Of a stretch of 64,000 bases of DNA, positions 54,744-63,706 are shown in pieces (positions within the stretch are counted from its first letter, which is position 1; each line of letters begins with the position of its first letter). Origin of the DNA: Brevundimonas huaxiensis (GTDB lineage Bacteria; Pseudomonadota; Alphaproteobacteria; Caulobacterales; Caulobacteraceae). The translations under genes and the position numbers were made by a program. Location: assembly GCF_014218725.1 (NCBI RefSeq), contig NZ_JABBJE010000004.1, forward strand, positions 124,001-188,000, read 5' to 3'. A model generated the notes under the pieces. It saw only the letters and a list, made by a program, of their open reading frames with translations, made no database searches and had not been told where the DNA came from.

Positions 54744-54783
54744 GGGTTGACGATTAGCGTCTGTCATCGTCCATGACCCTTTT
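54744..54783 (+). terminator. possible terminator after putA
   Basis: GGGT (54744-54747) and ACGAT (54750-54754) pair with ATCGT (54766-54770) and ACCC (54776-54779), followed by TTTT. The stem is interrupted, so this is a weak call. It separates putA from the lower-GC capsule segment. Confidence 0.35.
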
Positions 54784-54801
54784 GGCGTTCTCCCGGTAAC
54801 C

Positions 54802-56115
54802 ATGACATCGATTTGCATCGACGGCTTTAACTTGGCGCTCGCCAAAGGGTCCGGCATCGCCACCTATGGCCGTAACCTTCTGGAGAATGTGCGGGCTATT
54901 GGATATGGCACTGAGGTTCTTTACGGCCCGCCTGGTGCTCAGAAATCTCAGAACGTTCTCAATGAAGCGATGCTCGTCGATGCCGAGCGTGCGCCTCAAC
55001 GGCTAAGTCGAAAACAAAAATATCGGCGATGGAAAAGAACGCTGACCTCACCGATCGGTCGATCACCATTTGCGATCATTCCGTCGGGGGAGGTCATCTG
55101 GCCTTCGCGCTCTGGCGGCATGCCAGCGGCAGACAAGTTTTGGGCGGCTCAGGATCTTTACACGCTCGCGAACCGCGCCTTCCAAGCCTATGGTCGCTTT
55201 ACGCCCATATCGTTCCCTTCGTCTGACGCTACCCCTGCACCTGACATCATGCACTGGACGGCGGCCTTGCCGCTCCAGGCCAAGGGCATGGCGAATATCT
55301 ACACCATTCACGACCTGATCCCGCTGCGTCTGCCTCACACGACACTGGACGATAAGGCCAGCTTTATGAAGCTGTGTGCTGATATTGTGCGCCGTGCGGA
55401 TCACATTGCAGTTGTATCCGAGACCACAAAACAAGATGTCATACGCCTTTTGGGGGTGGACGAGCGCCGAGTGACCAATACCTACCAAGCTGTCAGTATT
55501 CCATCAGTACTTTCTAAGCGCCCTCAATCCGAGATCGAACTGGAACTCGAGGGCGTTTTTGGTCTGGAGTGGAAGGGGTATTTTCTCCACTTCGGGGCTA
55601 TTGAGCCAAAGAAAAACCTCGGCCGGATCGTTGAGTCCTATCTCGCGTCGGGCAGCAAGTCTCCGCTGGTGATAATCGGAGGCCGTGCGTGGCTTGATGA
55701 GGGCGAAACCGCCCTCTTGGCTCAAGTGAAGCGTGACGGCGGACCAAACGCTGATCGGATACGGCAGTATGAGTATATGCCGTTTTCTATGCTGGTAAGT
55801 TTAATCCGTGGTGCAAAGGCAACCCTTTTCCCATCCCTGTATGAAGGGTTCGGGTTGCCTGTGCTGGAATCAATGGCGCTTTCGACAGCGGTGCTCACAT
55901 CGACTGGCGGCGCTTTGCCTGAAGTGGCGGGCGAGGCGGCGCTGATTGTCGATCCTTATGACACTCGGGCGATCGCAAAGGGAATTCAGGCTCTGGATGA
56001 TGATGCCGATCTACGCGCCAGTTTCGAGGGGTTGGGTAAAGCGCAAGCCAAGCGTTTCAGCCCTGACGCCTATCAGCAACATCTTCGGAACCTATATGCT
56101 ACGGTTTCTCGATGA
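54802..56115 (+). CDS. GT4 family glycosyltransferase of the capsule segment
   Basis: This 437-residue glycosyltransferase starts at ATG 54802. Its N-terminal part (SICIDGFNLALAKGSGIATYGRNLL) and the donor-binding HFGAIEPKKNLGRIVESY, with ATLFPSLYEGFGLPVLESMALSTAVLTS (EX7E motif), place it in the GT4/WcaI-like group of retaining sugar transferases. It opens a run of four rightward genes for polysaccharide export with lower GC and more Lys/Ile/Asn codons than the neighbours, so it probably arrived by transfer. The sugar is unknown. Confidence 0.88.
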   Translation: MTSICIDGFNLALAKGSGIATYGRNLLENVRAIGYGTEVLYGPPGAQKSQNVLNEAMLVDAERAPQRLSRKQKYRRWKRTLTSPIGRSPFAIIPSGEVIWPSRSGGMPAADKFWAAQDLYTLANRAFQAYGRFTPISFPSSDATPAPDIMHWTAALPLQAKGMANIYTIHDLIPLRLPHTTLDDKASFMKLCADIVRRADHIAVVSETTKQDVIRLLGVDERRVTNTYQAVSIPSVLSKRPQSEIELELEGVFGLEWKGYFLHFGAIEPKKNLGRIVESYLASGSKSPLVIIGGRAWLDEGETALLAQVKRDGGPNADRIRQYEYMPFSMLVSLIRGAKATLFPSLYEGFGLPVLESMALSTAVLTSTGGALPEVAGEAALIVDPYDTRAIAKGIQALDDDADLRASFEGLGKAQAKRFSPDAYQQHLRNLYATVSR

Positions 56116-56211
56116 TAGGCGAGGCTTGACGCCGTCGGCTAATCGCGCGCAAACGAGGGACGGATCGATCTGCTCAGTCGGGGTCCATGCTCGGTCCAAC
56201 TCGGCGGCCTT

Positions 56212-56988
56212 ATGATTGCGTCTATTAAAAGACAAGCACGGACCATTCTGTCTCTGGTGATGAGAGAAATCATCACGCGGTTTGGCCGAGAAGGGCTAGG
56301 CTTTGCTTGGCTTGTCGCTGAACCGCTTGCCTTTTGTTTCGGCGTTATGGTGCTTTGGAGCTTCACCAAACCTGCGTACGAGCATGGAATAAGGCTCGCT
56401 CCGTTCGTTATGACGGCTTACATGTCGCTGATCCTGATCCGACATCTGATTGGTTATCTTGCTGGTGCGTTGCAGGGCAATATGGGCCTGCTCTATCACC
56501 GCCAGATTGGTCCTTTGCATATCTTTAGCGCTCGCATTTTGCTGGAATTCGCGGGGGCTACGATAGCGTACGCTATTGTTTACGTGTTTCTGTTGGCGGT
56601 CGGGCAAGTGAACTTGCCCAGCAATTATCTTTTGCTGTATTTCGGCTGGTTTCTTTTGGCGTTCATCTCTTCAGGCTTTGCGCTGATACTAACGGGTCTG
56701 GCTATGCGCTTCGACGTAATGGAGCGTCTCATTGGTCTGATCGGTTACCTGATCCTCCCCTTATCCGGCGTATTTACGATGGTAGCTTGGCTCCCGGACG
56801 GGTTTCGCAAGGTTTTGCTCATACTTCCCTTCGTTCATCCTGTAGAGATGATGAGGTCGGCGGTTTTCGGTGAGTTCGTAAAGACATATTACGACATTCC
56901 GTATGCGCTTGCTTTTGGCGCGGTGTTCAACATTGTTGGCCTTTTGCTGATATCCAGCGCTAGGCATCTAATTGAAACTGAATCCTAA
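56212..56988 (+). CDS. kpsM: capsule polysaccharide ABC transporter permease (KpsM-like)
   Basis: This 258-residue ABC-2 type permease has about six hydrophobic segments (starting near residue 30: FAWLVAEPLAFCFGVMVLW) and an N-terminal amphipathic stretch MREIITRFGREGLGF, typical of the KpsM/BexB/CtrC branch of capsule exporters. It pairs with the KpsT-like ATPase at 58170. The 96-base gap after the glycosyltransferase shows no recognised feature. Confidence 0.9.
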   Translation: MIASIKRQARTILSLVMREIITRFGREGLGFAWLVAEPLAFCFGVMVLWSFTKPAYEHGIRLAPFVMTAYMSLILIRHLIGYLAGALQGNMGLLYHRQIGPLHIFSARILLEFAGATIAYAIVYVFLLAVGQVNLPSNYLLLYFGWFLLAFISSGFALILTGLAMRFDVMERLIGLIGYLILPLSGVFTMVAWLPDGFRKVLLILPFVHPVEMMRSAVFGEFVKTYYDIPYALAFGAVFNIVGLLLISSARHLIETES

Positions 56989-57006
56989 ATCCGCTGGGCG
57001 ATCATA

Positions 57007-58173
57007 ATGAGCGAAACTAAGATCAATTATGTGGGGCCTATTCCGCAACTGCTTCCATCTGGTCGTAGGGCGAAAAAATGGTGGGAGCGTTTGCCGATCG
57101 GATTCTTGGGTGTCGTCGTCGCGCCAACCTTGATCGTTGCATTTTATTATCTTGTGATCGCTTCACCTCTTTATGTGTCCGAGGCGAAATTTGTCGTAAG
57201 GCAGGCGAATCAGCCGCAGACTTCGGCGTTGGGGTTTGTACTGCAAGGCGTCGGACTCTCTGCGTCAGCCTCTGATGCGTTCGCGGTTCATGAATACGTT
57301 CTCTCGCCAGACGGAGTTGGAGAACTGCGACAGCGGTTTGACCTTCGCAGAATACTGTCTCCCCGTGGCGGCGATCCCCTGACCGGCTGGCCCCGATTCT
57401 GGGAGGGCGACTCCGACGAGGGAATGCGCAAAGCGCTGAAGCGATTTGTCGTTACGGGCTTCGATGCGACGACGGGCATCAGCACCCTGCGCGTCGAGAG
57501 CTTTGACGCAAAAACCGCCCAGGCGCTGAATGCAGCGATGCTTGATGGCGGCGAGCGTCTCGTTAACCGCATGAATACGCGTGCAACAGATGATGCAGTT
57601 CGTGACGCCAAACGTAGCCAGGACGAGGCGCGCGCTAGGCTGTCAGACGTTCAAGCTCAACTTGCTGCTTTTCGCAACCGTGAGCAATTTATAGACCCGG
57701 CACGCACCGCAACGGAAGGGTCTACGCTTGTTGGCAATCTGTTGGCGTCTCTGGCGACCTTGAAGGCGGAGCGCGCTCAGCTTGCCGCAGATGCGCCACG
57801 CAGTCCCCAACTGCCGATGCTCGACTCGCGGATTGCGGCTTACGAAAACCAAATCGCTGCCGAGCGCGCGAAGATTGCCGGGTCTTCAAACTCGCTGGCC
57901 AGCAAGATCAGCAGCTACGAAGATCTGTCCTTGCGGCGGGAGCTGGCAAACAAGGAGCTAGCCGAAGCTACGGCTGGCGTCGTCACAGCAGAGCAGGAAG
58001 CCAGACGTCAGAAGCTCTACCTCGAACGCATCGTCAGCCCGAGCTATCCCGACAAGCCAACCGAACCCCGTCGTCTTATTGCGATCCTAACTGTCCTTTT
58101 CTCAACGATGTTGATCTACGGTTTGGGCTGGCTGATTTGGGCCGGCGTGCGTGAGCATCGTCAGTTGGGATGA
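57007..58173 (+). CDS. kpsE: capsule export inner-membrane protein (KpsE/CtrB-like, PCP family)
   Basis: This 388-residue polysaccharide co-polymerase-type protein has a membrane helix near the N-terminus (about 32-54), a long periplasmic region with coiled coils (about 190-330: DAKRSQDEARARLSDVQAQL and later heptads), and a C-terminal membrane helix (about 360-382). YVSEAKFVVRQA and the PxxPxxP-like YPDKPTEPRRL before the last helix are family hallmarks. It would bridge the KpsMT transporter to an outer-membrane channel. Its stop overlaps kpsT by ATGA. Confidence 0.9.
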   Translation: MSETKINYVGPIPQLLPSGRRAKKWWERLPIGFLGVVVAPTLIVAFYYLVIASPLYVSEAKFVVRQANQPQTSALGFVLQGVGLSASASDAFAVHEYVLSPDGVGELRQRFDLRRILSPRGGDPLTGWPRFWEGDSDEGMRKALKRFVVTGFDATTGISTLRVESFDAKTAQALNAAMLDGGERLVNRMNTRATDDAVRDAKRSQDEARARLSDVQAQLAAFRNREQFIDPARTATEGSTLVGNLLASLATLKAERAQLAADAPRSPQLPMLDSRIAAYENQIAAERAKIAGSSNSLASKISSYEDLSLRRELANKELAEATAGVVTAEQEARRQKLYLERIVSPSYPDKPTEPRRLIAILTVLFSTMLIYGLGWLIWAGVREHRQLG

Positions 58174-58847
58174 CCGACATCATCCCCGCTGACATCGGCT
58201 TGCTCGTACAGGGTTTGAGCAGAACCCATCCCGGCGCGCATAAGCCGCTATTCTCCGATCTCAATCTTTCCTTGCGTCGGGATGGTAGGCTGGCCTTGCT
58301 CGGCCGCAACGGGCAAGGGAAGTCATCCTTCATTCGTATGCTTGGCGGGATCGACCGCCCGACCGAGGGCAAGATCACATGGGCTATGACGTCATCGTGG
58401 CCGATCGGCTTCGCGGGCGGCTTTCAGGGATCGCTCACGGGCGTTGATAATGTGAGGTTTCTGGCGCGCCTTTATGATCGGGACTTTAAGGATTTGATGG
58501 CGCGCGTTGACGACTTTGCAGAGCTGGGAACAGCGATGCGGCGTCCTGTAAAGCAATACTCTTCAGGCATGCGCGCACGGCTTGCCTTTGGTCTTTCTTT
58601 GGCTGTCGAGTTTGATTGTTACTTGATCGACGAACTCGTGGCCGTTGGCGACGCACGGTTTCAGCGCAAATGCCAAGAGGAGCTCTTCCAAAACCGCGCA
58701 AGTCGAGCGTTCGTAATGGCGTCGCATAACACTGACATGATTGCGAGTTACTGTGACCAAGCTTTGATAATCGAAAGCGGCAAAGCAAAACTATTTACCG
58801 ACATTGAAGAAGCTGTTGAGGTTTACACGTGGTTGCGTGCAGCGTGA
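58170..58847 (+). CDS. kpsT: capsule polysaccharide ABC transporter ATPase (KpsT-like)
   Basis: This 225-residue ABC ATPase has Walker A GRNGQGKSS (45-53), the signature SSGMRARL (131-138), Walker B CYLIDE (150-155) and the switch His in MASHNTDM. SSGMRARLAFG and the short length fit the KpsT/BexA/CtrD branch. It powers export through the KpsM-like permease. The 234-base stretch after it holds no convincing gene. Confidence 0.92.
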   Translation: MTDIIPADIGLLVQGLSRTHPGAHKPLFSDLNLSLRRDGRLALLGRNGQGKSSFIRMLGGIDRPTEGKITWAMTSSWPIGFAGGFQGSLTGVDNVRFLARLYDRDFKDLMARVDDFAELGTAMRRPVKQYSSGMRARLAFGLSLAVEFDCYLIDELVAVGDARFQRKCQEELFQNRASRAFVMASHNTDMIASYCDQALIIESGKAKLFTDIEEAVEVYTWLRAA

Positions 58848-59081
58848 CTGGCGACGGTTCTGGCAGTATCTGGTTCCTCGTCCCTCCCTGCCGTGTGCGT
58901 TTTGCTCGACGTAAAGCGATTGAGTCAAATACAGACCTAAATGCAGGGCAGATTGCGGGGTGTCATGGTTCACCTAACGTTGTGGACTGCCTCGTGGAAA
59001 CCGCTTTTTCTCTTGGGTTTTTCGCTGCGGCGTTTTCCCTTCGAGAGGAGGAACGTCTTCAGTTAGGGAAGTTCATTGCTC

Positions 59082-59501
59082 ATGAACCTAGATAAGACAA
59101 CTTGGTCGCCAGAAATATTTAGCTACGACGTAAAATCTGTTGATCTGGCGCGATCAGGGCAACCCTTCGATATCACGGGGAAGCCACGATTTCTAATCTC
59201 TGGGCCCTACCTCACCGTGCCAGCAGGGATTTGGAAGGCGAAGATCACGCTTGGCTTCGATGATGGCGCGAGCCGCTCAAGGTTCAGGATCGATTGGGGC
59301 GAGGTTGAGTCGTATCAATCACAAGAAATCTACCCTGGCCGGCCGGGATATTTTGAAATTGTCATGTCCCACCAATGGCTTGATGCCGCACCTGCGGAAG
59401 TGCGGTTGGTCCAGCTAGAAGGTGTTTTTGACGGCCACGTGACCTTCGGAGGGGTCGAAATCACCGCAGCCGAAACCCACTCCGTATCGGACGAAGCCTG
59501 A
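59082..59501 (+). CDS. orphan protein at the end of the capsule segment
   Basis: The 139-residue protein has no signal peptide or membrane segment. Its sequence (KPRFLISGPYLTVPAGIWKA, then alternating short strands and GRPGYFEIVMSHQW) suggests a beta-sandwich, and resembles carbohydrate-binding-like modules found as tails of some polysaccharide glycosyltransferases. It may be a free-standing module or the remnant of a longer gene, since the preceding 234 bases contain no open gene and have the same lower GC. The ATG at 59082 is preceded by AGGGAAG at a long distance. I do not recognise a family. Confidence 0.6.
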   Translation: MNLDKTTWSPEIFSYDVKSVDLARSGQPFDITGKPRFLISGPYLTVPAGIWKAKITLGFDDGASRSRFRIDWGEVESYQSQEIYPGRPGYFEIVMSHQWLDAAPAEVRLVQLEGVFDGHVTFGGVEITAAETHSVSDEA

Positions 59502-59503
59502 AA

Positions 59504-60463
59504 TCAACGACTTTGCGAGTCAGGCACCTTCCCGGTCAGGGCGGCGTAAGCCTGCTCCAGCGCCGTATTGCTGACGAAAACCAAGCCGCGCGGAGCGACG
59601 GGCGGGGCTTCCTGCGCCCCCGGTGTCCGGCCATTCTTTGCATTGCCATAGAAGATGTGCGCGCCAATCTGGCGGACCCGCTCAAGACGGCCCGCCCAGG
59701 TCGGTCGCACATAGTTGGCGTGATAGTTGACAGAGCCGCGAGGCAGCAAAGTCTTGGCCTCGCCGGCGTAGACGCTGCGCGCAATCCGTTCGGCCCGGGC
59801 CCAGGCCGTCATGTTGATGGGCGACCGACCGATCGAACCGTCGCAGGTGAAGGTGAACTGGCAGGTGCGGCTATTGCGCTGATAGACGACTTGGCAGATG
59901 TCGCGTGGATAACGTCCGCTGCCGGCTCTGTTCAGCACCACCTCTGCAACTGCGGCCTGGCCCTCTTCGCTTTCGTTGCGGGCTTCATAGTAGATCGCCT
60001 GCGTCAGGCAGGCGAGGGGATCGCTGGGGACGTTCGCGGGTGTCGAAAGATCGAGGCGAGGGGCCCTGTAGCCTCTTGCCGCCGAAAGCGGGCGAGCCTT
60101 CGATGGATCGTAGGCCGGCGGCGCAATCGTCGCGGCCGATTCTACGGTCGATGTCCTCACTGTATTTTGAGGGCGACGCACAACGGGCGTCGCACGTACG
60201 TCTCGCGCTCGAACGGATCGCGATGGCGGCGTCGCATCGGCCAGGCGCCCGCCCTTGCCCTCCGCGATCATGCCGCGAAGTCTGGCGTTCAAATCTGCGC
60301 GACGCTGACTGTCGGTTGGCGTTTGTATGGCCGTGGCGACGGGTCGCGGGGCGATGGCCTGAGGTCCGGCTTCAGCCTGGGCGAACAAATCAAGACTGGT
60401 CACCCCGCCCCAAAGCGCGAAGGCCAATCCGCCCGCGATCACGACCGAAGTCTGCTTGTTCAT
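59504..60463 (-). CDS. SleB-type cell wall hydrolase
   Basis: The 319-residue protein has an N-terminal membrane anchor or signal (VVIAGGLAFALWGGVTSL, about 7-25), a low-complexity Pro/Arg/Ala linker (about 35-150), and a C-terminal SleB/CwlJ hydrolase domain: ACLTQAIYYEARNESEEGQAAVAEVVLNR with the catalytic Glu, then CQFTFTCDG and NYHANYVRPTW. The family cleaves peptidoglycan (lytic transglycosylase-like). In non-sporulating alphaproteobacteria such enzymes act in growth or division. It is divergent from the gspJ-like gene. Confidence 0.88.
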   Translation of the reverse strand: MNKQTSVVIAGGLAFALWGGVTSLDLFAQAEAGPQAIAPRPVATAIQTPTDSQRRADLNARLRGMIAEGKGGRLADATPPSRSVRARDVRATPVVRRPQNTVRTSTVESAATIAPPAYDPSKARPLSAARGYRAPRLDLSTPANVPSDPLACLTQAIYYEARNESEEGQAAVAEVVLNRAGSGRYPRDICQVVYQRNSRTCQFTFTCDGSIGRSPINMTAWARAERIARSVYAGEAKTLLPRGSVNYHANYVRPTWAGRLERVRQIGAHIFYGNAKNGRTPGAQEAPPVAPRGLVFVSNTALEQAYAALTGKVPDSQSR

Positions 60464-60568
60464 CCCCGTCCCCGGCTAATGCGCGGTTGATATCTCATCG
60501 CGTCCCAAGCGCCAAGCGTGACGGCGCGCTCCATTGGCGAGCGCGTCGGGAACCGCTAACAGCATGCG

Positions 60569-61192
60569 ATGCGGCGTATTGCTCTCCGTTCTGGCTTTTC
60601 TCTGATCGAGGCGCTCGTTGTCTTGGCGATCGGCGGCATGGCGCTGGCCATCATCTTCTCCATCGGCATAAAGGCCGGTGATACCGGATTCAGTCTGGGG
60701 CGCCGGGCGATGTCGGCGGCGGATCTCGACGTTTCCGTCAGCGATGTTCGAGTCTTGATCAGAAGTATCGCCCTGCGTCCGGCCGAAACTTTCAATGCTC
60801 AAGTTGATCGCGCCATTTCTGGCGCACCCGAGCGGCTAGAGGCCGATGTCGTGATGGAGCGGGCCACACAATGCGCGCCACAAGGATGGGCGGGACGGAT
60901 GGTTTTGACGGTGACCCGGGACGCTGGTCAGGGTGTGCTGACGTGCGAAGCTGGCTCTGGACCCGTGACATTGATCACCACGAGCGATCCCGCCGCGCGC
61001 CTGTCATATTCTGTAGACGGCATGGTCTGGTCCGACGTCTACGTTCTCGCAGGACGTGCGCCTGCCACTGACGAAGGACAGATGCGCGCGACCCGGCTTT
61101 TTGTGCGTTTTCAGGGCGGCGCGGTCGATATTCTGGATTCAGCTGGATCCGGACGTCCCGAAAGCTGGATTCGATTTGATGACCCGCTTTAA
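60569..61192 (+). CDS. gspJ: type II secretion pseudopilin (GspJ-like)
   Basis: The 207-residue protein has the class III signal RSGFSLIEALVVLAI: a short basic leader, cleavage before Phe9, and Glu at position 5 of the mature form. The length and position before gspK favour GspJ, the minor pseudopilin that forms the tip with GspI and GspK; GspI cannot be excluded. The C-terminal beta region shows SVDGMVWSDVYVLAG. It overlaps gspK by 14 bases. No separate gspI was found. Confidence 0.8.
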   Translation: MRRIALRSGFSLIEALVVLAIGGMALAIIFSIGIKAGDTGFSLGRRAMSAADLDVSVSDVRVLIRSIALRPAETFNAQVDRAISGAPERLEADVVMERATQCAPQGWAGRMVLTVTRDAGQGVLTCEAGSGPVTLITTSDPAARLSYSVDGMVWSDVYVLAGRAPATDEGQMRATRLFVRFQGGAVDILDSAGSGRPESWIRFDDPL

Positions 61193-62207
61193 GTCCCGCC
61201 GCCGACGTGCGGGCTTCGCCCTGCCCGCCGTGTTGGCGGTGACAGGGGTCGTCACGCTCATCTTCCTGGTTGCGATGACGGCCTTGAGCAGCTTGCAGGC
61301 AGAGGCCGCCTCGGCGCGGGCGCGAGTCCGGTTCATGGCGCGTGCAATGACGGCGGAGGCGTTGATGACCTATATGGTCGCCACCGAGCCGATGGCCCCG
61401 ACCGGGATCAACACCGGAGGGCCGCGTCTGTTTGATGACGCCATCTACGATCCGTCGGGGGGCGCGGGCGAACTGGTGCGGCTCGACGGTCGTGGTTATC
61501 AGATCGACATCGACGGCGGCTTGCTCATCAAGTCCCAGGATCAGGCTGGCTTGATCAACTTGGCGTATCTGCAGGATTCCAGCTATCGGCGGCTAGGGGA
61601 CGTCCTGGGGCTATCCGATGCTGTGACGCGCCGCTTATCGCCCCTCTATCGCGACTATATCGATCAAGACGACCTGAAGCAGATCAACGGAGCGGAGGCC
61701 AGGGACTACAACGATGCTGGGCCCGCCAACCGCGCCATGCGCCGCCCTGAGGAATGGCTTTCCCTTCTGGGCCTTCGTGGTGCTGTGCGCATGAGCAGTT
61801 GGCGAAAAATCCAGCCTCATCTCGCGATGGATTCCGCTTCGCCGAACGAAAATGTGAATACGGCCACAGCCGACACGATGCGGATCCTCTACGGCGCCTC
61901 AGACTCGCAGATTGAGACGGCTTTCAGGGCGCGAGAACAGCAGCCGTTCCTGTCATTCGCCGATTTTGCATCCGCGACCGGGCTGCCGGACACGAGCGGA
62001 GACAGCTTTTACACCTTCCCGTCAGGACGCATCCTCCTCACCGTGGCTGACAGCCGGTCGGCTTGGGTCTATCGGTCACGACTGACGTTGACGTCTTCAG
62101 GGGTTGAGCGGCCGGTCTGGATCGACCAGACTGAATTGAAAGAGGCTCCGGGGCGAGCCGTGGCTGATTTGTCCGATGCAGTTCGACTTCCTTACGCCCC
62201 GCGTTGA
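61179..62207 (+). CDS. gspK: type II secretion minor pseudopilin GspK
   Basis: This 342-residue protein starts at ATG 61179 with an Arg-rich leader (RRRRAGFALPAVLAVTGVV). The mature end lacks the Glu5 found in other pseudopilins, which is the known exception for GspK. A large domain with LINLAYLQD, NVNTATADTMRILYG and FLSFADFASATGL shows the GspK saddle fold with HhH-like motifs. It caps the pseudopilus tip. It overlaps the neighbours on both sides. Confidence 0.88.
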   Translation: MTRFKSRRRRAGFALPAVLAVTGVVTLIFLVAMTALSSLQAEAASARARVRFMARAMTAEALMTYMVATEPMAPTGINTGGPRLFDDAIYDPSGGAGELVRLDGRGYQIDIDGGLLIKSQDQAGLINLAYLQDSSYRRLGDVLGLSDAVTRRLSPLYRDYIDQDDLKQINGAEARDYNDAGPANRAMRRPEEWLSLLGLRGAVRMSSWRKIQPHLAMDSASPNENVNTATADTMRILYGASDSQIETAFRAREQQPFLSFADFASATGLPDTSGDSFYTFPSGRILLTVADSRSAWVYRSRLTLTSSGVERPVWIDQTELKEAPGRAVADLSDAVRLPYAPR

Positions 62208-63252
62208 GCGGCTGTTGGCCGATGGCCGCTGGATGCAGGTTCATCCGGGCGGTCCAGGCGGCAGGCTGCGTCCGCCTGTCGTGCTGCTAGCGCGTGATCT
62301 GACGGCGTTCAGCCTGTTTGAGGCGGCCAATCTGCCGCGCAGTCGCAGGGGGCAGGCGGCGCGCCTGCATGCACGCACGGGCTCGCCCTATATGGTAAGC
62401 AGCTCTACTCTGGTGAAAAGCGGCTCCAATTTCGGCGTCTGGTGGTGGGACGCCGAGACGGTGAATGCCTTGGTGAGCGCACGCTACGGCGCCCGCGCGC
62501 CGCTTGTTCGGCCCGAAACCCTGGCCCAACCCCCTGGCGTGGGATGGCGGATCGTCCGGCTCGAGCAGGGTTATGAGGCTCAGTTGTGGCGCGAGCGTCG
62601 TCTGATCGCTTCTGCCTGGCGGCGCGAGCGCTTCGATGTCGCCTCGTGGGGCGCTTTCACGCGATTGCAGCGCGGCGCCGAGGACGCGCCGGAAACACCC
62701 CCAGCAGCGCAGACGCTTCCCATCGACTTCAGCGCCCCTGCGTTCGCTGTGTCTGCGTCTGACCTCAGCCAGGAACAGCTGATCGGTATCGGCGCCGGCG
62801 CCGTTGCATTGACGGCGATCGGCCTGAGCCTCTTCATGATGGGTCAGGGCGCGCGCTTGGCGTCAGAAGCCGACGAAATCGAAAAGGAAACAGCGCAGAT
62901 TCAGGCTGCCACGCCGCGCGCCGCCCAAATGGGCGGGCTGGAGGCCGACCGTCGCAAGCTGGCCGCCTATGCCGAGATCGAGGCCCGAACAAATCCGCTT
63001 AGCGCCGCGGGCGCGGCGATCGGAATTGTGGCCTTCCACGATTTGACCCCGACCGCGCTTGAGGCCCAGAGCGAGACCTTGACCCTGACCCTGCCTTATA
63101 CAGCGGTCGCCGTGGCCGACACCTTGATCGCCGATTTCGAAGGCTCGGGCTATTTTTACGACGTTCGCCCACGGACGGACGCGCAAAATCAGCGTTTGAT
63201 TATCGAGATGAAGACCCGCGAGGCGGCTCCACCGCTGACTGCAGGCGAATAA
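62176..63252 (+). CDS. gspL: type II secretion GspL-like protein
   Basis: The 358-residue protein has an N-terminal cytoplasmic part (1-200), one membrane helix (about 202-222, IGIGAGAVALTAIGLSLF), a coiled-coil stretch (about 225-262) and a small periplasmic alpha/beta domain. This is the GspL/PilN-like layout, though the sequence is divergent and no actin-like motif is obvious, so the name rests on layout and position. It overlaps gspK by 32 bases and its 3-prime end overlaps the convergent gspH by 53 bases. Confidence 0.7.
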   Translation: MQFDFLTPRVERLLADGRWMQVHPGGPGGRLRPPVVLLARDLTAFSLFEAANLPRSRRGQAARLHARTGSPYMVSSSTLVKSGSNFGVWWWDAETVNALVSARYGARAPLVRPETLAQPPGVGWRIVRLEQGYEAQLWRERRLIASAWRRERFDVASWGAFTRLQRGAEDAPETPPAAQTLPIDFSAPAFAVSASDLSQEQLIGIGAGAVALTAIGLSLFMMGQGARLASEADEIEKETAQIQAATPRAAQMGGLEADRRKLAAYAEIEARTNPLSAAGAAIGIVAFHDLTPTALEAQSETLTLTLPYTAVAVADTLIADFEGSGYFYDVRPRTDAQNQRLIIEMKTREAAPPLTAGE

Positions 63253-63706
63253 ACCGGCAATCGCCACCGGCCGTCCGAAGGGTCATGACGACACGATCGC
63301 CATTGATCAGATTGGCCGTGGTGTCCGAACAGCCGCCGCCGGCGGCGATGTCCAGAGCGGGAGCCATCGTGTAACGCCATGGCGACCTGAGGGTCACGGT
63401 TCGATCGACCCAATCATCAGACGCTCCTTCTGGCGCGCCGCCCGCTTGCGGGCTACCCCCCCTGGCGGCTTCTGGATCGGCCAGACGAATGGCGACCCCA
63501 GTGCGATTGGCCTCTCTGCGATAGTCCGAGACCTGCTTTTGAAACTCGAAGAACACCGCGTGGGACGTCGCCTGATCCAGCATTCGCGATGTGCTGGGCA
63601 TGATCACCGCAGCACTGAGCGCAAAGATTGCTAGGACCACAAGTATCTCGATCAGCGAGAAACCAGCCCGGCTGCTGTCAGCGTTGATCGGATGTGATGT
63701 CGGCAT
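63200..63706 (-). CDS. gspH: type II secretion pseudopilin (GspH-like)
   Basis: With ATG 63706 the protein has 168 residues. It carries the class III signal SRAGFSLIEILVVLAIFAL with cleavage before Phe and Glu at mature position 5, followed by a beta-rich domain with two cysteines (AGGGCSD, GGDCRFIRL). The length fits GspH. It overlaps gspG by 29 bases and has an AGGG site 6 bases before the ATG; the open frame reaches 63739. It runs head-on into the gspL-like gene. Confidence 0.82.
   Translation of the reverse strand: MPTSHPINADSSRAGFSLIEILVVLAIFALSAAVIMPSTSRMLDQATSHAVFFEFQKQVSDYRREANRTGVAIRLADPEAARGGSPQAGGAPEGASDDWVDRTVTLRSPWRYTMAPALDIAAGGGCSDTTANLINGDRVVMTLRTAGGDCRFIRLQSAVEPPRGSSSR

Noticed and set aside
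58829..59095. 88-codon frame in the gap after kpsT
   Set aside because: It overlaps kpsT, has no ribosome site, and the translation shows no pattern of a real protein.
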